NCBI GenBank assembly: GCA_965153355.1
Contig: OZ231127.1
Span: 28,458,001-28,522,000, forward strand
Reading direction: 5' to 3'
Length of the DNA: 64,000 bases
Origin: Flaccisagitta enflata
Lineage: Eukaryota > Chaetognatha > Sagittoidea > Aphragmophora
The notes under the pieces were generated by a model. That model did not search any database, was not told where the DNA came from, and saw only the letters and a list, made by a program, of their open reading frames with translations. A program made the translations under genes and the position numbers. Positions 17,123-30,480 of the stretch are shown piece by piece. The number at the start of each line of letters is the position of its first letter. The stretch's first letter is position 1.

Positions 17123-18165
17123 CGTTGTTGTCGTTGTCGTTGTCGTTGTTGTTGCATGTTGTTGTTGAAAAGAGTCAAACGGCTGAAAGTGTGAACTGTG
17201 GAACCCAGGGCCTCTAGTTCTTAGGATGATTAATTATAACTGGTGAAATACGTTAATCCTGAAGCGGTTAATCTGTCGGTTCATCGGTTGAACGATAAAA
17301 CTTTGTTTTTTGGGGCTTTTTGAATCTCCGACATCATGAATCTCCGCGAGCAGTTTTTTTCCTCGCTGCTTGTGCAAATGATGAAATTGCTGTGCATCTT
17401 TGCCCCTGTCCCTTTTCACGCGATTTTTTACTTTTCTTTCTGTTCTCCTTCTTCTTCTCCCTGGTCCGTGAGTTGCTCTGTCCACCTGTCCATCCCTGAT
17501 GCTCGATATCAAATGAGTAAAATCGCGCATTTCCACCTCTGCTCGGTTCTCAATGACCAGAAGTGTCAGTGTTTCCGGCTTTGTTTATCTAATGGTGAAC
17601 TTTTGGGTTTCTTGGCGTGATGACCAATGATCAAAAATCCGTCATTCCGTGGTTCCTTATAATTGAATACATAATAATAATCACACCACGTCTGTTACAG
17701 GCATCACTTTAGCCTGCGACCCAAAAGTGATAAACACCAATTTTTTTTCATGCCTCTTGAGACAGTTGAAAATTGAGGGTGGATCTGACACGAATCGTAA
17801 TCCAGAACACTTAACGCGAGCGGGAAAAAAAGGGGTGAAGTATGGTCTATTCAAAACCAGATTCAAGAGTGAAGACTCGAGATGGAGTTCGACGACAAAT
17901 ATAACGTTAGCCTCGATTAAAAACTTTTTTTGAACTGTCTATTAGGCAAACATCCATTAAAAGACGGCAATTAGATCCTTGAAGACGTCTATAGATGTTT
18001 AAGTTCATCGACTTTTAAATCGTTGAAGCTTACATCTGAGGACTTTTCTTTCTTCCGGAAAAAAAAGACGGCGATGATCATTGAAGAAGTCTAAGCTATG
18101 GTTCATCGACATTTATACAGTCACCTTAGCTTGAATATGACAATGTTTTCCTCTTTCAGTTAGAG
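16676..18165. other. Intergenic, no firm gene
   Basis: Holds a (TTGTCG)n tract at 17050-17160, a diffuse GTCN-containing stretch near 17260-17480 and otherwise unique-looking DNA. A 3' exon of the gene at 21731-26461 could lie here or up to 21730, but I could not pick one. Confidence 0.4.
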
Positions 18166-18169
18166 ACAG

Positions 18170-18262
18170 TTTTTAGTCGCTTGCTCCTGCCGACCCGATT
18201 TACTGCTCCTGCCCACCCTTAAGCGAATACTTTTTGGCCATGTGTTCGGTCTTGTTGTTACA
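18170..18262 (+). mobile_element. Internally deleted HINE-like element
   Basis: Head-like TTTTTAGTCGCTTGC is followed directly by 'tgctcctgcccaccc', AAGCGA and 'ggccatgtgttcggtcttgttgtt'. The GTCN array is missing. Confidence 0.5.
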
Positions 18263-18583
18263 GTAGTGGGCCCTACAATGATACTTGCCCAGCTTTCACA
18301 AAAGAAAAGCTCTCGCCTCTCGATAACATAGACCTATTTAGGCAATAACATAATAAATCAAGCCCCGTGTGAAATATTGCTCTTTCTAGACGGTGAAGCC
18401 GATTTCGCGGTTGAGTTTATCTATCTTTCAGTCTGTAACTACCAATAAAAGTCTATTTCTGACCTTCACATTATCATTGGAAATTTTTTCTTAATCATCT
18501 GGTTATCTCAATTTCGTTAATTCATACGTGCAATCGCTGCGCTGACAAATTCTAATTCACACGCACTAAAAATATCCTTTCTT

Positions 18584-19470
18584 TCTAGTCGTGTGATTTA
18601 CAGTTTACTTTACAGTCTAAACCCCACTTTGGCCATCCGTCGGTCGGGCAGTCGGTTGGTCCGTCACATTATCATTTGGGCAGCGGCCCCGAAGCGGTCG
18701 ATGACCTATGCTTTCTCCTTTTCCTCCTTCTGCTTCTCCTTCCTAGTACCCCCCCCCTCCAGGCCCATATCTAAGCCTGTAGGCCCATATGCCAGCCTTG
18801 AGGCCCAAATCCCAACCTCAAGGCCCAAATCCCATCTTAAGGCCAAAATCCCATCTTCGAGGCCCAAATCCCAGCCTCGAGGGATTTGGGCTTCAAGACT
18901 GGGACTTGGGCGAAAAAGTTGGGATATGGGCCTCAAGGCTGAGATATGGGCCTGGAGGTTGGAGGATGGGTGACGGAAGAGGAGAAGGAGAAGGAGGAGA
19001 AGGAGAAAATCCCCCTGTGTGAAAGCATACACGCTTCTCTTTTTATAAGAACACTGTTTATAAGAACATCAGCCTCAGATTTGGCAAAAAAATGAGAACA
19101 TCTTAAGAACATGCTGAGCCTCAGATTTGAAGATAAGAATAAAAGTTTTCAAAAAAGTAGTAAAATTAGATAAAAAACCCTGAATGATGGATATTTTGAT
19201 AATGCTTTCTAAAATGATAATTCATTATTTATTAAATATCAATCTTACATTTCTTTTTATTTAATGAAAATATATTTTTTTCTACAATTGCTTAAAAAAC
19301 AAACTTTTATATTAATATAGATGTATAATTAAAAAGATTATTTAATTTAAAAATAAGAACATGTTAAGAACGCTTGAGCCTCAAAAAGAGGCTGAAAATA
19401 AGAACGCTGAGGCTGACTTAAAAAATCCATGTTCTTAAAAAATGAAAAGCGTGTAGGTCATTGACCCCTT
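18584..19470 (+). mobile_element. GTCN element with foldback minisatellite core
   Basis: A degenerate head (CTAGTCGTGTGATTTACAG), a GTCN array, then GGGCAGCGGCCCC and GTCGATGACCTATGC. A ~20-bp minisatellite follows, whose orientation flips at about 18880. After it comes GTGAAAGCATA, and AAGCGTGTAGGTCATTGACC at 19445. A reverse-strand relative is at 50505-51156. Confidence 0.55.
18756..18968. repeat. Foldback minisatellite (AGGCCCAAATCCCAGCCTC)n
   Basis: The left half consists of about six units 'aggcccaaatcccagcctyr'. The right half carries the complementary units 'ggatttgggcctcaaggctg'. The centre is at about 18880, so the array could fold into one long hairpin. Confidence 0.8.
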
Positions 19471-19479
19471 CGGAGGCCG

Positions 19480-19760
19480 CTGCCCTACTCCGCCTTCAAC
19501 TTTAAGCACAACCTACTTAGGCAGGGCACGGGTACCCCTGACCATCTAACGCTTTTGCGACTATCACTTTTCCGGTGTTTGTGGGCGGTTTTAGCATGAC
19601 CGCTCCTGCCCAAATGTATGGATAGGTTGTTTATCACTGCCCCTGCCAAACCGCATGCGACTTGGGTAGCCCTAGCAGTGTTTCCGGCTTCCTTTCTTTC
19701 TTTCTTGGGTAGCCCTAGCTGTGTATCCGTCTTCCTTTCTTTCTTTCTTGGGTAGCCCTA
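19480..19760 (+). mobile_element. Duplicated HINE-like tails
   Basis: 'ggcagggcacgggtacccctgaccat', then two copies of a tail (CGACTTGGGTAGCCCTAGC plus 'gtgtttccggcttcc'/'gtgtatccgtcttcc') each followed by a TTTC run. The TTTC runs appear to have grown from the terminal TTGTTT. Confidence 0.5.
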
Positions 19761-19763
19761 ACC

Positions 19764-19764
<1 letters not shown>

Positions 19765-19820
<56 letters not shown>
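19765..19820. repeat. (TC)n microsatellite
   Basis: TC dinucleotides, about 55 bp. Confidence 0.95.
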
Positions 19821-19823
<3 letters not shown>

Positions 19824-20054
19824 GTTATGGCGATAATTATACATCAATCATGAAAGAGAATGTCGTTATCAGGAAAACATTCTCATTTCTAACCATCATT
19901 GAGAAAAGAGAGAATACTTCCATACGTCTGGGGAATGCTAGGGCGGAGGATTCGTTTTGGCAAAAGGCACTTGTTAATTGTTGTCTCAATTCGACTAGTC
20001 CTAAGGGAGGAGGTCCACCAGTCCTAATTAATAGACTAGTATACCGTGTCTAAG

Positions 20055-20760
20055 TTAGGTCTAGTAGACCCTGTCACAGGGTTTACTAGTCCTAAATTAA
20101 AGATTATCTGCATGAGAGTTGATCTCATTATCAGGACTAATAGACCTTGGCTAAGGGTTTATTAGTCCTAATCAAAAAAGGACAAATCAAGCATTTAGGA
20201 CTAGTAGACCCTGTAACAAGGTTTACTAGTCCTAAAAAGTCAATGGACAAAATATTATAAGTGTATATATCATGCCATTAGCTTTGGTGCAACTTCTTGA
20301 GAATGAATAAAATATCATATAAATTAATTTGATGAATACACCTATAGTGTTTTATCCATTGACTGAAAATTAAAGATATCGTGTTTGTAAATTTATCTTA
20401 TTATTAGGATTAATAGACCCTGGCTAAGGGTTTGTTATTCCTAATCACAAAAGAGCAGATCTAGTAGACCCTGTCACGGGGTTTACTAGTCCTAAATAAG
20501 AAAGGGAGAAATCAACTATTTAGGACTAGTAAACCCTGTCACAGGGTTTACTAGTCCTAAGAGTAAGGAAGAAATCAAATATTTAGGACTAGTAGACCTT
20601 GTCACAGGGTTTACTAGTCCTAAATTAAAGATTTTGTATTTGTAAGTCGATCTTATTTTTAGGACTAGTATACTCTATTTATGGGTTTGTTAGTCCTAAT
20701 TAAGAAAGGGCGACTCAAATATTTAGGACTAGTACACACTGTTATAAGGTTCACTACTAA
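20055..20760. repeat. Cluster of ~9 hairpins (TTAGGACTAGTA family)
   Basis: Nine units of about 41 bp each read TTAGGACTAGTAGACCCTGT followed by its near-complement ACAGGGTTTACTAGTCCTAA. They start near 20055, 20131, 20195, 20403, 20459, 20518, 20582, 20658 and 20720. Spacers are 25-170 bp and sometimes shared ('attaaagatwtygtatttgtaa'). Loops are only 1-3 nt. Confidence 0.85.
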
Positions 20761-21510
20761 ACAGTCAAGGAACAATATATTTTTTTAAGTATGTATATCA
20801 TACCATTACTTCAGATCTAACTTCTTAAAAATCAACAAATTATCATATGCACTGATTAGTGGTTGAGATTACATTTGGCTGTAAACTGATAAATCAAAAT
20901 GTTAAAGCAGGCTATAACTAATAACCAATTGTGCTTACATTACAGCTAGCTTTAACATTTTTTGTAAAATTACAGTAAGCTGCAATTTAAATCCTAGGTT
21001 ATTTCATATATTATCTTTTTCTTTTTCAAAAAATAAAATCAAAGCTAATGATATGATAAATACATCTATACTGCTTTGTTCATTGACTGTAAATTAAAGA
21101 TTTGGTTATTAGGACTAGTAGGCCATTCTTTTAGGATTTACCATGTCAGTCATTCAACTAGATATTTGATCTCAGCAGTTTTTCTTTAGGACTAGTAAAC
21201 CCTTGCATAACAAATATTCAGTGTCAGCCAGGATAACTTTTACCTTTAGGACTATATAACCCTCCTCTTAGGACTAGAGGACCCACTCATTTGTTTAGGA
21301 CTAGTAGACCTTAGAACTAATGGACCCTATATCCTAGTTGCTTTTAGGACTTATAGACCCCAAACTTAGAACTATCTGACCCTCTTTTGTCAAGTGCTTT
21401 AGGACTAGTAAACCTTAAGACTAAAAAACCTTAGGACTACTTAATCTTAATACTAGTAGACCCTAGGATTAACGGGTCTTAGTACCAAGTATCTTAGGAC
21501 TAACCGGCTA
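20761..21510. repeat. Scattered half-sites of the hairpin family
   Basis: Single arms (TTAGGACTAGTA, 'ggactagtagacc') recur every 20-60 bp between 21110 and 21500 without their partners. 20880-20965 also carries a small inverted repeat on AATGTTAAAGC. Confidence 0.6.
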
Positions 21511-21730
21511 ATAGGAGGTTCCCGTTTGAGCAGCCGCAAAATGCATGTTCGAAAATGAAAAAAAAATTCAAAAGAACAGATTGCAGCACAATGAGATCAA
21601 CAAAAGATGCTCTCCGGTCTACAAGGTGATCGATGATGGGAAACACTCATGATTCGCGTAGAAACAACTCGCTGACTATGAAATTGCTAGAATATAAGGA
21701 GAATGTACAACATCAAAAAGACTCACTTAC

Positions 21731-22943
21731 CTCATGATAGGCCACATAATTTCGGCTCTCCTCATGGCCTCGATGCTGTCCAAAGGGATGGTGACAGTTT
21801 TGTGTTTGGAGCAGACGTGACCGACGTGGGCCGAGCATTGTTCCGGCGAATAGACCATGACGCGCGTGACGCCGGAATAACGCACGCTGTGACCGCCGGC
21901 GGAAGACGTTCGCGACGCCGATCGATGCAGCAGCGGATTCGACGCCGAGGCGCCGTTAGCGAGCAGCGGCGTCACAACGTCGACGTTATTATTGTTGTTG
22001 ATATTGTTGTTGTTGCTGTTATTGTTACTACTGCTATTGTTGCCATAGCTAGCCCGCCTCGTGATCTCACGCACCGCGTCGATCGCGTTGTTACTGTTGC
22101 TATTGTTATTATTATTGTTGATTAGATGATGACTATTAGAATTGGCGGTTTTCTTAGCGTCGATGATCGTCATGGTAACGCGGCCTCCGCCGTCGGTCGT
22201 CGCTTGTAAAGTGTTTGGGTCTAATTTCAAAGTCACTGTCGTCTTTTTCACGGCTTCGTCGGGTGAAGCCGCTGCTGCTGCTGCTGCCGCAGCTGCGTGT
22301 TCGCAGGGAGGCGTTAAGGGCGGTGGCGATACGGATCGCGGCTCCGGATCGAAAGTCACGGTTTTCTCCGTTACCACTGGAGACGTTGGGATATTCGACA
22401 ATGACCCCGTCATACCCGTATCAATGTCGACGACGGCATCATCCGGTGCAGCCGCGAAGCAGCTTGGTCGACGTTCGGCGTCACCAACGCCGCTACCGCC
22501 ACCGTCGATGTCGATAAAGTCATTTCCGGTTATCGACGAGACGGAGGTCTTGGGCCGTTTGAGCGATGATTTGAGCGGCGGCGCTGCCGGCAGCGAGTTT
22601 TTCAGCAGTTTCTCGTTGACGCCGTCGCAGCAAACGTGACGCAGTTGACGCGGAGGTGGCGCCATCGTCGAAGCCGTCGACCCCAAACGCGATGAGAAGG
22701 AAGTCCCACTCCCTCGTCGACCACCTCCGTCACCACCTCCTAATCCCGGTGAAGTGGATCGTCGAGAGGAAGCCAAAGATCCTGACGAGAGAGTTGAGAA
22801 GAAGTCGAAAGTTTTAAGCGGCGGCGGAGAGCGCGGGAAAAGTCGAGGGTGCGAGAAGCAGTGAGGCAGAGAAGTTCGGTGATGCTGATCGCGTTTCATG
22901 CAACTTTCGTCGTCGTCGTTGTCTTCGTCGCCCGGATCAGTGG
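21731..22943 (-). CDS. Unrecognised gene, exon 3
   Basis: ATDPGDEDNDDDESCMKRDQ onward, 404 codons of open frame. High G+C and codon-like periodicity stand out from the flanking repeats. Acceptor CATTACAG, donor ATGAG|GTAAGTGAG. Confidence 0.7.
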
Positions 22944-23548
22944 CTGTAATGAGGTGATCGTGAAACGTACAATACGATAAACAAACGCGGTTAAACTTTT
23001 ACTAGCATATATTCTGCGATTTGCTATTGACTTACAGACTTGATATGATACTGGAAAATTCTTGGTGTATGTAGTTAATACAAGAAAAAACCTAAAAGGG
23101 TCGGAACGTTATTCTCTTGAAGATTTCTTCAACGAGTAACTCGTAACGATAAAAATCAAAATTACCCTCTTTTTGTTTAGCGTCTGATTCAGATACTCTT
23201 CTGGGCCGCTTCCATCGACTCTTTTGCTTTTGTTGCGGTTGCGGTTGCTGTTGTTGATGCTGTTGTTGGAGAATTTGTTGTCTTAACGATTGTTCGCGTA
23301 ATTCACGTTCTTTTTCTTGTTGTCGTTCCGAAGCTTCCGCGAGTTTGATGAGAACGGAAAGACGCAGCGTCGGATTCAGCTTTGGCGCCGGAGGACTAAA
23401 TGGATGTGAGATTCAAGTGTCGAATGAATGAATGAATGAGTGAATGAATGAATGAATGAATGAATGAATGAATGAATGAATGAATGAATGAATGAATGAA
23501 TGAATGAATGAATGAATGAAGAAAGAACGAGATTGCGAATATTTAAAA

Positions 23549-23611
<63 letters not shown>

Positions 23612-25309
23612 CGTTGATTTGATGGTTCTTACTCCTAAGCTTGATGAGTCAAGCAGAGGCAGAGATTCTTCAACAAGCGCACTTCAATTCAGGAATGAAT
23701 GATATTAGCTCACACCGAGTATCTGATTCATCGCAACAGTGAACGAATTGATTTTGAGATGCGGAGAGAGCAAAAGTGTTTATCATTTCAATACAAAGAG
23801 GCCGCTCAAGCGTTATATGGTCAGCAGTACCCCATTTCATCAGTTATGATTTTCATGATTAAATTCAGAAACAGAAGCAGTGGCCTAAGATTTTAATTGT
23901 AAACACAGGGATAAATGAATGTCTTTCTTTGCTTTTTAGATGCGTCCTTGCATCTCCATAAGGGGTCATGTGCGTCCATCAGTTGGTTGGTCGGTCAATC
24001 TGTCCATCACGCAAACATTCATTTCATGAAATAAGAGCTTATTTCATTAGCAAAGCAATATTCTCTCATACATGAATGCTTTCATTTATTCCCTTTTTCT
24101 TTCTTTCTTTCATTCATTCATTCATTCATTCATTCATTCATTCATTCATTCATTTATTCCTTTTTTTCTTATTCATTGAAAAACGTTCGTTCACAGATGA
24201 CGCATCATTGGCTTACTGGGCCTTCTTCTATTATAGACAAAATAATGTGATTGTTTTTCAGGTTTTATTTTGTTTGTTTTTAGTTGCGGACACGCACTCT
24301 ATAAGAGGCTTTGTCCGTCCGCTGGTCCGTCAGTCCGTAATGATCGTGTTGGAAAGTGTGAAAACGCACATTTCCGCCCCTGCCCACCCGTCCGCAACTG
24401 GTGGCCGTGTATCCGGCCTTGTTTTTCTCGTGGAGGCATATAGAACAGAACAACAAATTACCAGTGTACATCAAGGTCATAAGGTCATAAGGCCGCTACC
24501 CCAAGGTTAACTTTATTGAGGATCGATCACATAATTTCTTATTGTAATGATCATATTATCTATAAGATTTGAACAAAACCAGCATCATCACGTTAAATGC
24601 CACACAAAAAGATTCTTTTGGTCTTTACTTTGGATCAATCTAGGAGATTTTTGTGGGTTACACCTCGCTTATCGATCCCTCTCAGTTGTACTTTTAAAAG
24701 TTACATGGCTAAGAAAAACAAAGCGAACAAGTACTTGTACGGACAGAAAAACTTAAAAATGTTCCCTCGACATCTTGGAAAACGTTTTATTAACAAGCCC
24801 ACGGTTCGGAAAATATTACGCACTTTTACTGAAACGTGGAAGCGGACAGACAGACGATGTGGACAGACTAACCAATGAATAGACCCTGCTATAGTTATGC
24901 AGTGTCGCAACTAAAACGAAGGAGGATCGAGAAAACGAGATGAGGAAATATCTTCCAAAGAGACTGATGTAACTTTGGTTTTTCCAGCGCGTGACTCATC
25001 AGTTTATAGTAGACATAACGCCTACTTTGATTATTTCTGTTGACTCTAATTAGAACCGTTTTTAGACACCTTAACTAGAAATAGAAATATTCACCAATTT
25101 ATGGTAGCCGTAATTGTCATCATCGATGCATCATCAATTTTCATCATCATCATCATCATAATCAAGATCATCATTAACATCATCTTGTCGTCAATGTCAT
25201 CATTTCATCATCAGAATCGTGTCATCATTGTTATCATTTGATCATCATCGTCATCATCATCGTGATTATCATCATCATCAATTTCATCGTCATTATCATC
25301 ATCATCAAT

Positions 25310-25385
<76 letters not shown>

Positions 25386-26461
25386 CCAACATCATCATCA
25401 TCATCGTCATCATCATCAACAACAACAACATCATCAATGTCATCATTGTCATCATTTGATCATTGTCATCATTTGATCATCGTCATCATCATCATCGTCG
25501 TCATTATCATCATCGTCGTCATCAACATCACAATCATCATCAACATCATCATTGCCACCATTGTCATCATTTGATTATCGTCATCATCATCAGAATCGTT
25601 ATCATCATCATCATCATCATTATCATCATTGTCATCATTTGATTATCTTCAACATCATCATCATCTTCAACATCATTGTCATCATCTCGTCATCGTCATC
25701 ATCATCGTCGTCGTCGTCATCATCATCATCATCAACGACAACATCATCAATGTCATCATTTGATCATCGTCATCGTCATCCTTTTGTTCCATTCAGAATG
25801 TGCAATCCAACAAAATTGACCTTCACCTCCACGGTTCCTCGTCCTCAAGTTCGTCGATTTGATCACGTGACTCGAGTCCTGGCGAAATCGTCGTCGACGA
25901 TCTACTTTCCAGCGGCTCGTCCAGCATCATATTCCTTACGTCCTCTTTCTCCTTTTTCTCCTCCTTCTCCTCCTCCTCCTCTTCCAAAACTCCTTCAACG
26001 ATTGTTGGATCTTCGCTGACGTCATCGTCGTCGTCATCATTATTGGCGCTCGTCCAACCGGCGTCGTCTTCTCCGGCGCTGGCGACACTTCCGGCGTCGT
26101 GTCGACGAAATCGCGTCATCAGCGGCGTCGACGCTTCGTCAGTCTCGTCGTCGACTTCTCCGTCGACGTCTCCCACAGCCTCGTCGAAAGAAGTTGGCGT
26201 CGTCGGCAACGCCGTCGGCGAAGTTGTTCCAGTAGACCGGATATCCGAGCGACCGTCGGAAGAACAGCCGATACCACTGTCTCCTTCTCCGCCGACGTCG
26301 TCCTCTTCCTCCTCTTCCTCTTCTTCATCATCATCATCCCCTTCCATTCCTTCTGTTCCATGTCTAGAAATATTCAGGCGCAGAGGTGGGGAAGAGGATG
26401 AGGAGTTGAACGCGAGAGGCGCTAAATCAGTCACCGACTCCGGACATCGGACCGACATCAT
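21731..26461 (-). CDS. Unrecognised acidic low-complexity protein, 3 exons, 3' end missing
   Basis: Joining 26461-25827, 23395-23166 and 22943-21731 gives 2078 nt of open frame (692 aa), with matching phases and GT-AG introns. A stop (TAA) directly precedes the first ATG, supporting that start. Exon 1 is very acidic (runs of D and E). Exon 2 is a Q-rich helix (LRLSVLIKLAEASERQQEKE...). Exon 3 is Ser/Pro/Gly/Asn-rich with A8-A11 runs and contains EKTVTFDPEP, which fits the PP1-docking RVxF-type pattern, and ends KTVTIPLDSIEAMRRAEIMW. No domain is recognised and no function is proposed. The last donor (ATGAG|GTAAGT) shows that more exons exist. Confidence 0.6.
23166..23395 (-). CDS. Unrecognised gene, exon 2
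   Basis: SPPAPKLNPTLRLSVLIKLA, a charged helix and a QQQHQQQQPQPQQ run. Acceptor CCATTTAG, donor AGAGG|GTAATT, phase 1. Confidence 0.6.
23427..23612. repeat. (GAAT)n and (TTGA)n microsatellites
   Basis: GAAT tetranucleotides at 23427-23520 and TTGA tetranucleotides at 23549-23611, in an intron of the unrecognised gene. Confidence 0.95.
23934..24015 (+). mobile_element. HINE-like head, AGATGCGTCC subfamily
   Basis: TTTTT then AGATGCGTCCTTGCATCT (hairpin, 23938-23955), CATAAGGGGTCATG and a GTCN stretch. No tail found. Confidence 0.6.
24277..24426 (+). mobile_element. Complete HINE-like element, AGTTGCGGAC subfamily
   Basis: Head hairpin with one base lost in the right arm (AGTTGCGGACACGCACT), CTCTATAAGAGGCTTTG, a GTCC array, the tail word GTCCGCAACT, then GGCCGTGTATCCGGCC and TTGTTTTT. 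It lies in the 2.4-kb intron of the unrecognised gene. Confidence 0.8.
24838..24922 (-). mobile_element. HINE-like head fragment
   Basis: 'gcggacagacagacgatgtggacagac' followed by 'agttatgcagtgtcgcaactaaaac' resembles a minus-oriented GACN array and decayed head. Confidence 0.4.
25130..25790. repeat. (ATC)n microsatellite block
   Basis: About 650 bp of ATC repeats with ATT, GTC and AAC variants. It generates long spurious polyH, polyI and polyM frames. Confidence 0.95.
25827..26461 (-). CDS. Unrecognised gene, exon 1
   Basis: MMSVRCPESVTDLAPLAFNS, then acidic and Ser/Thr-rich sequence. The donor GTGGAG|GTGAAG leaves phase 2. Confidence 0.6.
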
Positions 26462-26483
26462 TTAAAGTGTTTGGTTGGGAGGA

Positions 26484-26706
<223 letters not shown>

Positions 26707-26799
26707 ATGTTGTTTTTGTTGTTTTTGTCGTTGTTGTTTACGTTTTGTCGTTTGTTTTTGTTGATATTTGTTTTAAATTGTCTTTGACATCTGGTCTCA

Positions 26800-26935
26800 T
26801 TTTTTACGCCAGTGGACGAGGAGAGAGTTGAAAGAAGCGATGACGAAGGAGTTCCGCGGCATTGCGATCGCTGCTCATTGGCGCCATCCCGAGACGCAAC
26901 GAAGAAACGGCGCAAATTGAAACGTGTAAGGCAAA
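26800..26935 (-). promoter_or_regulatory. Possible promoter of the unrecognised gene
   Basis: A CpG-rich island in repeat-rich DNA, with an inverted CCAAT box (ATTGG within GCTCATTGGCGCC). Position 5' of the first coding exon is the only other support. Confidence 0.3.
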
Positions 26936-27162
26936 TGAGTTTGGTTCAAAACAAATGAACACAGAGGATGATATGAATTGGTGACGAGAGAAGGTGAGAG
27001 AAGGGATGAAAAGTTGTGCTGTCGCTGAGAGTTTTGAGCCCACGATCACTGAACATCGTGGAAAAAAAAAGAAAGACATGTGTAAGGTACGCGTACAATG
27101 TAATAAAGAATGAATTATAACCATTTGTGTGAGCATTAGCTTATACTGAAATGACTAAATCC

Positions 27163-27334
27163 AAAACAAGGCCGGATACACGGCCAATACCAGTTGCGGA
27201 CGGGTGGGCAGGGGCGGAAATGCGCGTTTTCCCACTTTTCGACTCGTGTCCACGGACGGACCAACGGACGGACCGACGGACGGACGGACCGACGGACAAA
27301 GCCTCTTATAGAGTTGCGTGTCCGCAACTAAAAA
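27163..27334 (-). mobile_element. Complete HINE-like element, AGTTGCGGAC subfamily
   Basis: AACAAGGCCGGATACACGG at the left, AGTTGCGGACGGGTGGGC, a GGAC/CGAC array, 'aaagcctcttatagagttgcg' and the hairpin AGTTGCGTGTCCGCAACT before AAAAA. It is the near-identical inverse of the copy at 15068. Confidence 0.85.
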
Positions 27335-27723
27335 TCAAAATTCTACCAGCAGTTCATGTCGTGGAGCTGTCTTAGGCTTCTATTGTCATCATTTTCAGCT
27401 TCAAAAGTTTACGTCTTGGTTGCCGCGCCTTACCTTGAACTTTCCATGGGTCAATAGAGAACCAAAAATTTCAAATTGCTCAAAACAAACTTTTGACAGC
27501 AGATTTGTGATCAGCATAAAAAACTGTCTGTAGAAAGTGCTTTTATTTTTTCAAAATTTACTCGTGATCATTATCAAAATCCACGCTAAAGATTCTTAAA
27601 AAAGGTAAGTTCAACGATTTTACAAAGAAATTAAAAGGAAAAATATGTTTCGCGATATTTGACAGCACTTTTGACCACCTTCTAATTGGAATATCAAAAA
27701 AAGGAAAGCACTTTCAATTGTCA

Positions 27724-28120
27724 TTTTTAGTCGCGTGCTACGCGACTCTATAAGCCACTTTTCGGTCCGTCGGTCCGTCGGTCGGTCGGTCGGTCGGTCG
27801 GTCCGTAACAAAGTGGTTTAAAAGTTGTTTTAGTCGTTTTTAAGACATTTTAAAGGTTTTAAGGTGTTGCTAAGCACTTGTTGGCTGGTTGGTCAGTCTG
27901 TCAGTCAGTGAGTCAGTCTGTTGATCAGTCCGTCCATCATAAAGTTGTTTCAAAGGTTTTTTATCGCATTTCTTATGCCTCTTAATAGCGAAAAGAAATG
28001 TGGAGAAGTGAACAGTCGTTCTTTTAGTGTTTTTGAGAAAAAGAATGTTTGTCTGGCTGTCTGCCTGGCATTTTTTGAAAGTGCCGACGCACGCGACTTA
28101 GGTCTAATGACCTTGTTTTT
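27724..28120 (+). mobile_element. Complete HINE-like element, 397 bp, AGTCGCGTGC subfamily
   Basis: T5 and AGTCGCGTGCTACGCGACT, a GTCC/GTCG array, a second GTCN array at 27885-27945, the tail word GCACGCGACT, and the perfect terminal hairpin AGGTCTAATGACCT (28100-28113) before TGTTTTT. Confidence 0.8.
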
Positions 28121-30362
<2,242 letters not shown>

Positions 30363-30480
30363 AACAAGGCCAAGTAGGCCAATAGGTGCGACGTGTGGAT
30401 CGTCGAACGAATGCGTTACCGACCGACCGACCAACCAACGGACACAGCTAGTTATAGAGGTGCTTTGTCGCCCCTAAAAA
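30363..30480 (-). mobile_element. Complete HINE-like element, AGGTGCGAC subfamily
   Basis: AACAAGGCCAAGTAGGCC, AGGTGCGACGTGTGG, 'cgaacgaatgcgttacc', a GACC array, then AGGTGCTTTGTCGCCCCT and AAAAA. Confidence 0.8.

Noticed and set aside
20055-21510. TTAGGACT repeats as telomere-like sequence
   Set aside because: The repeats are spaced hairpins, not tandem 5-7 bp telomeric units.
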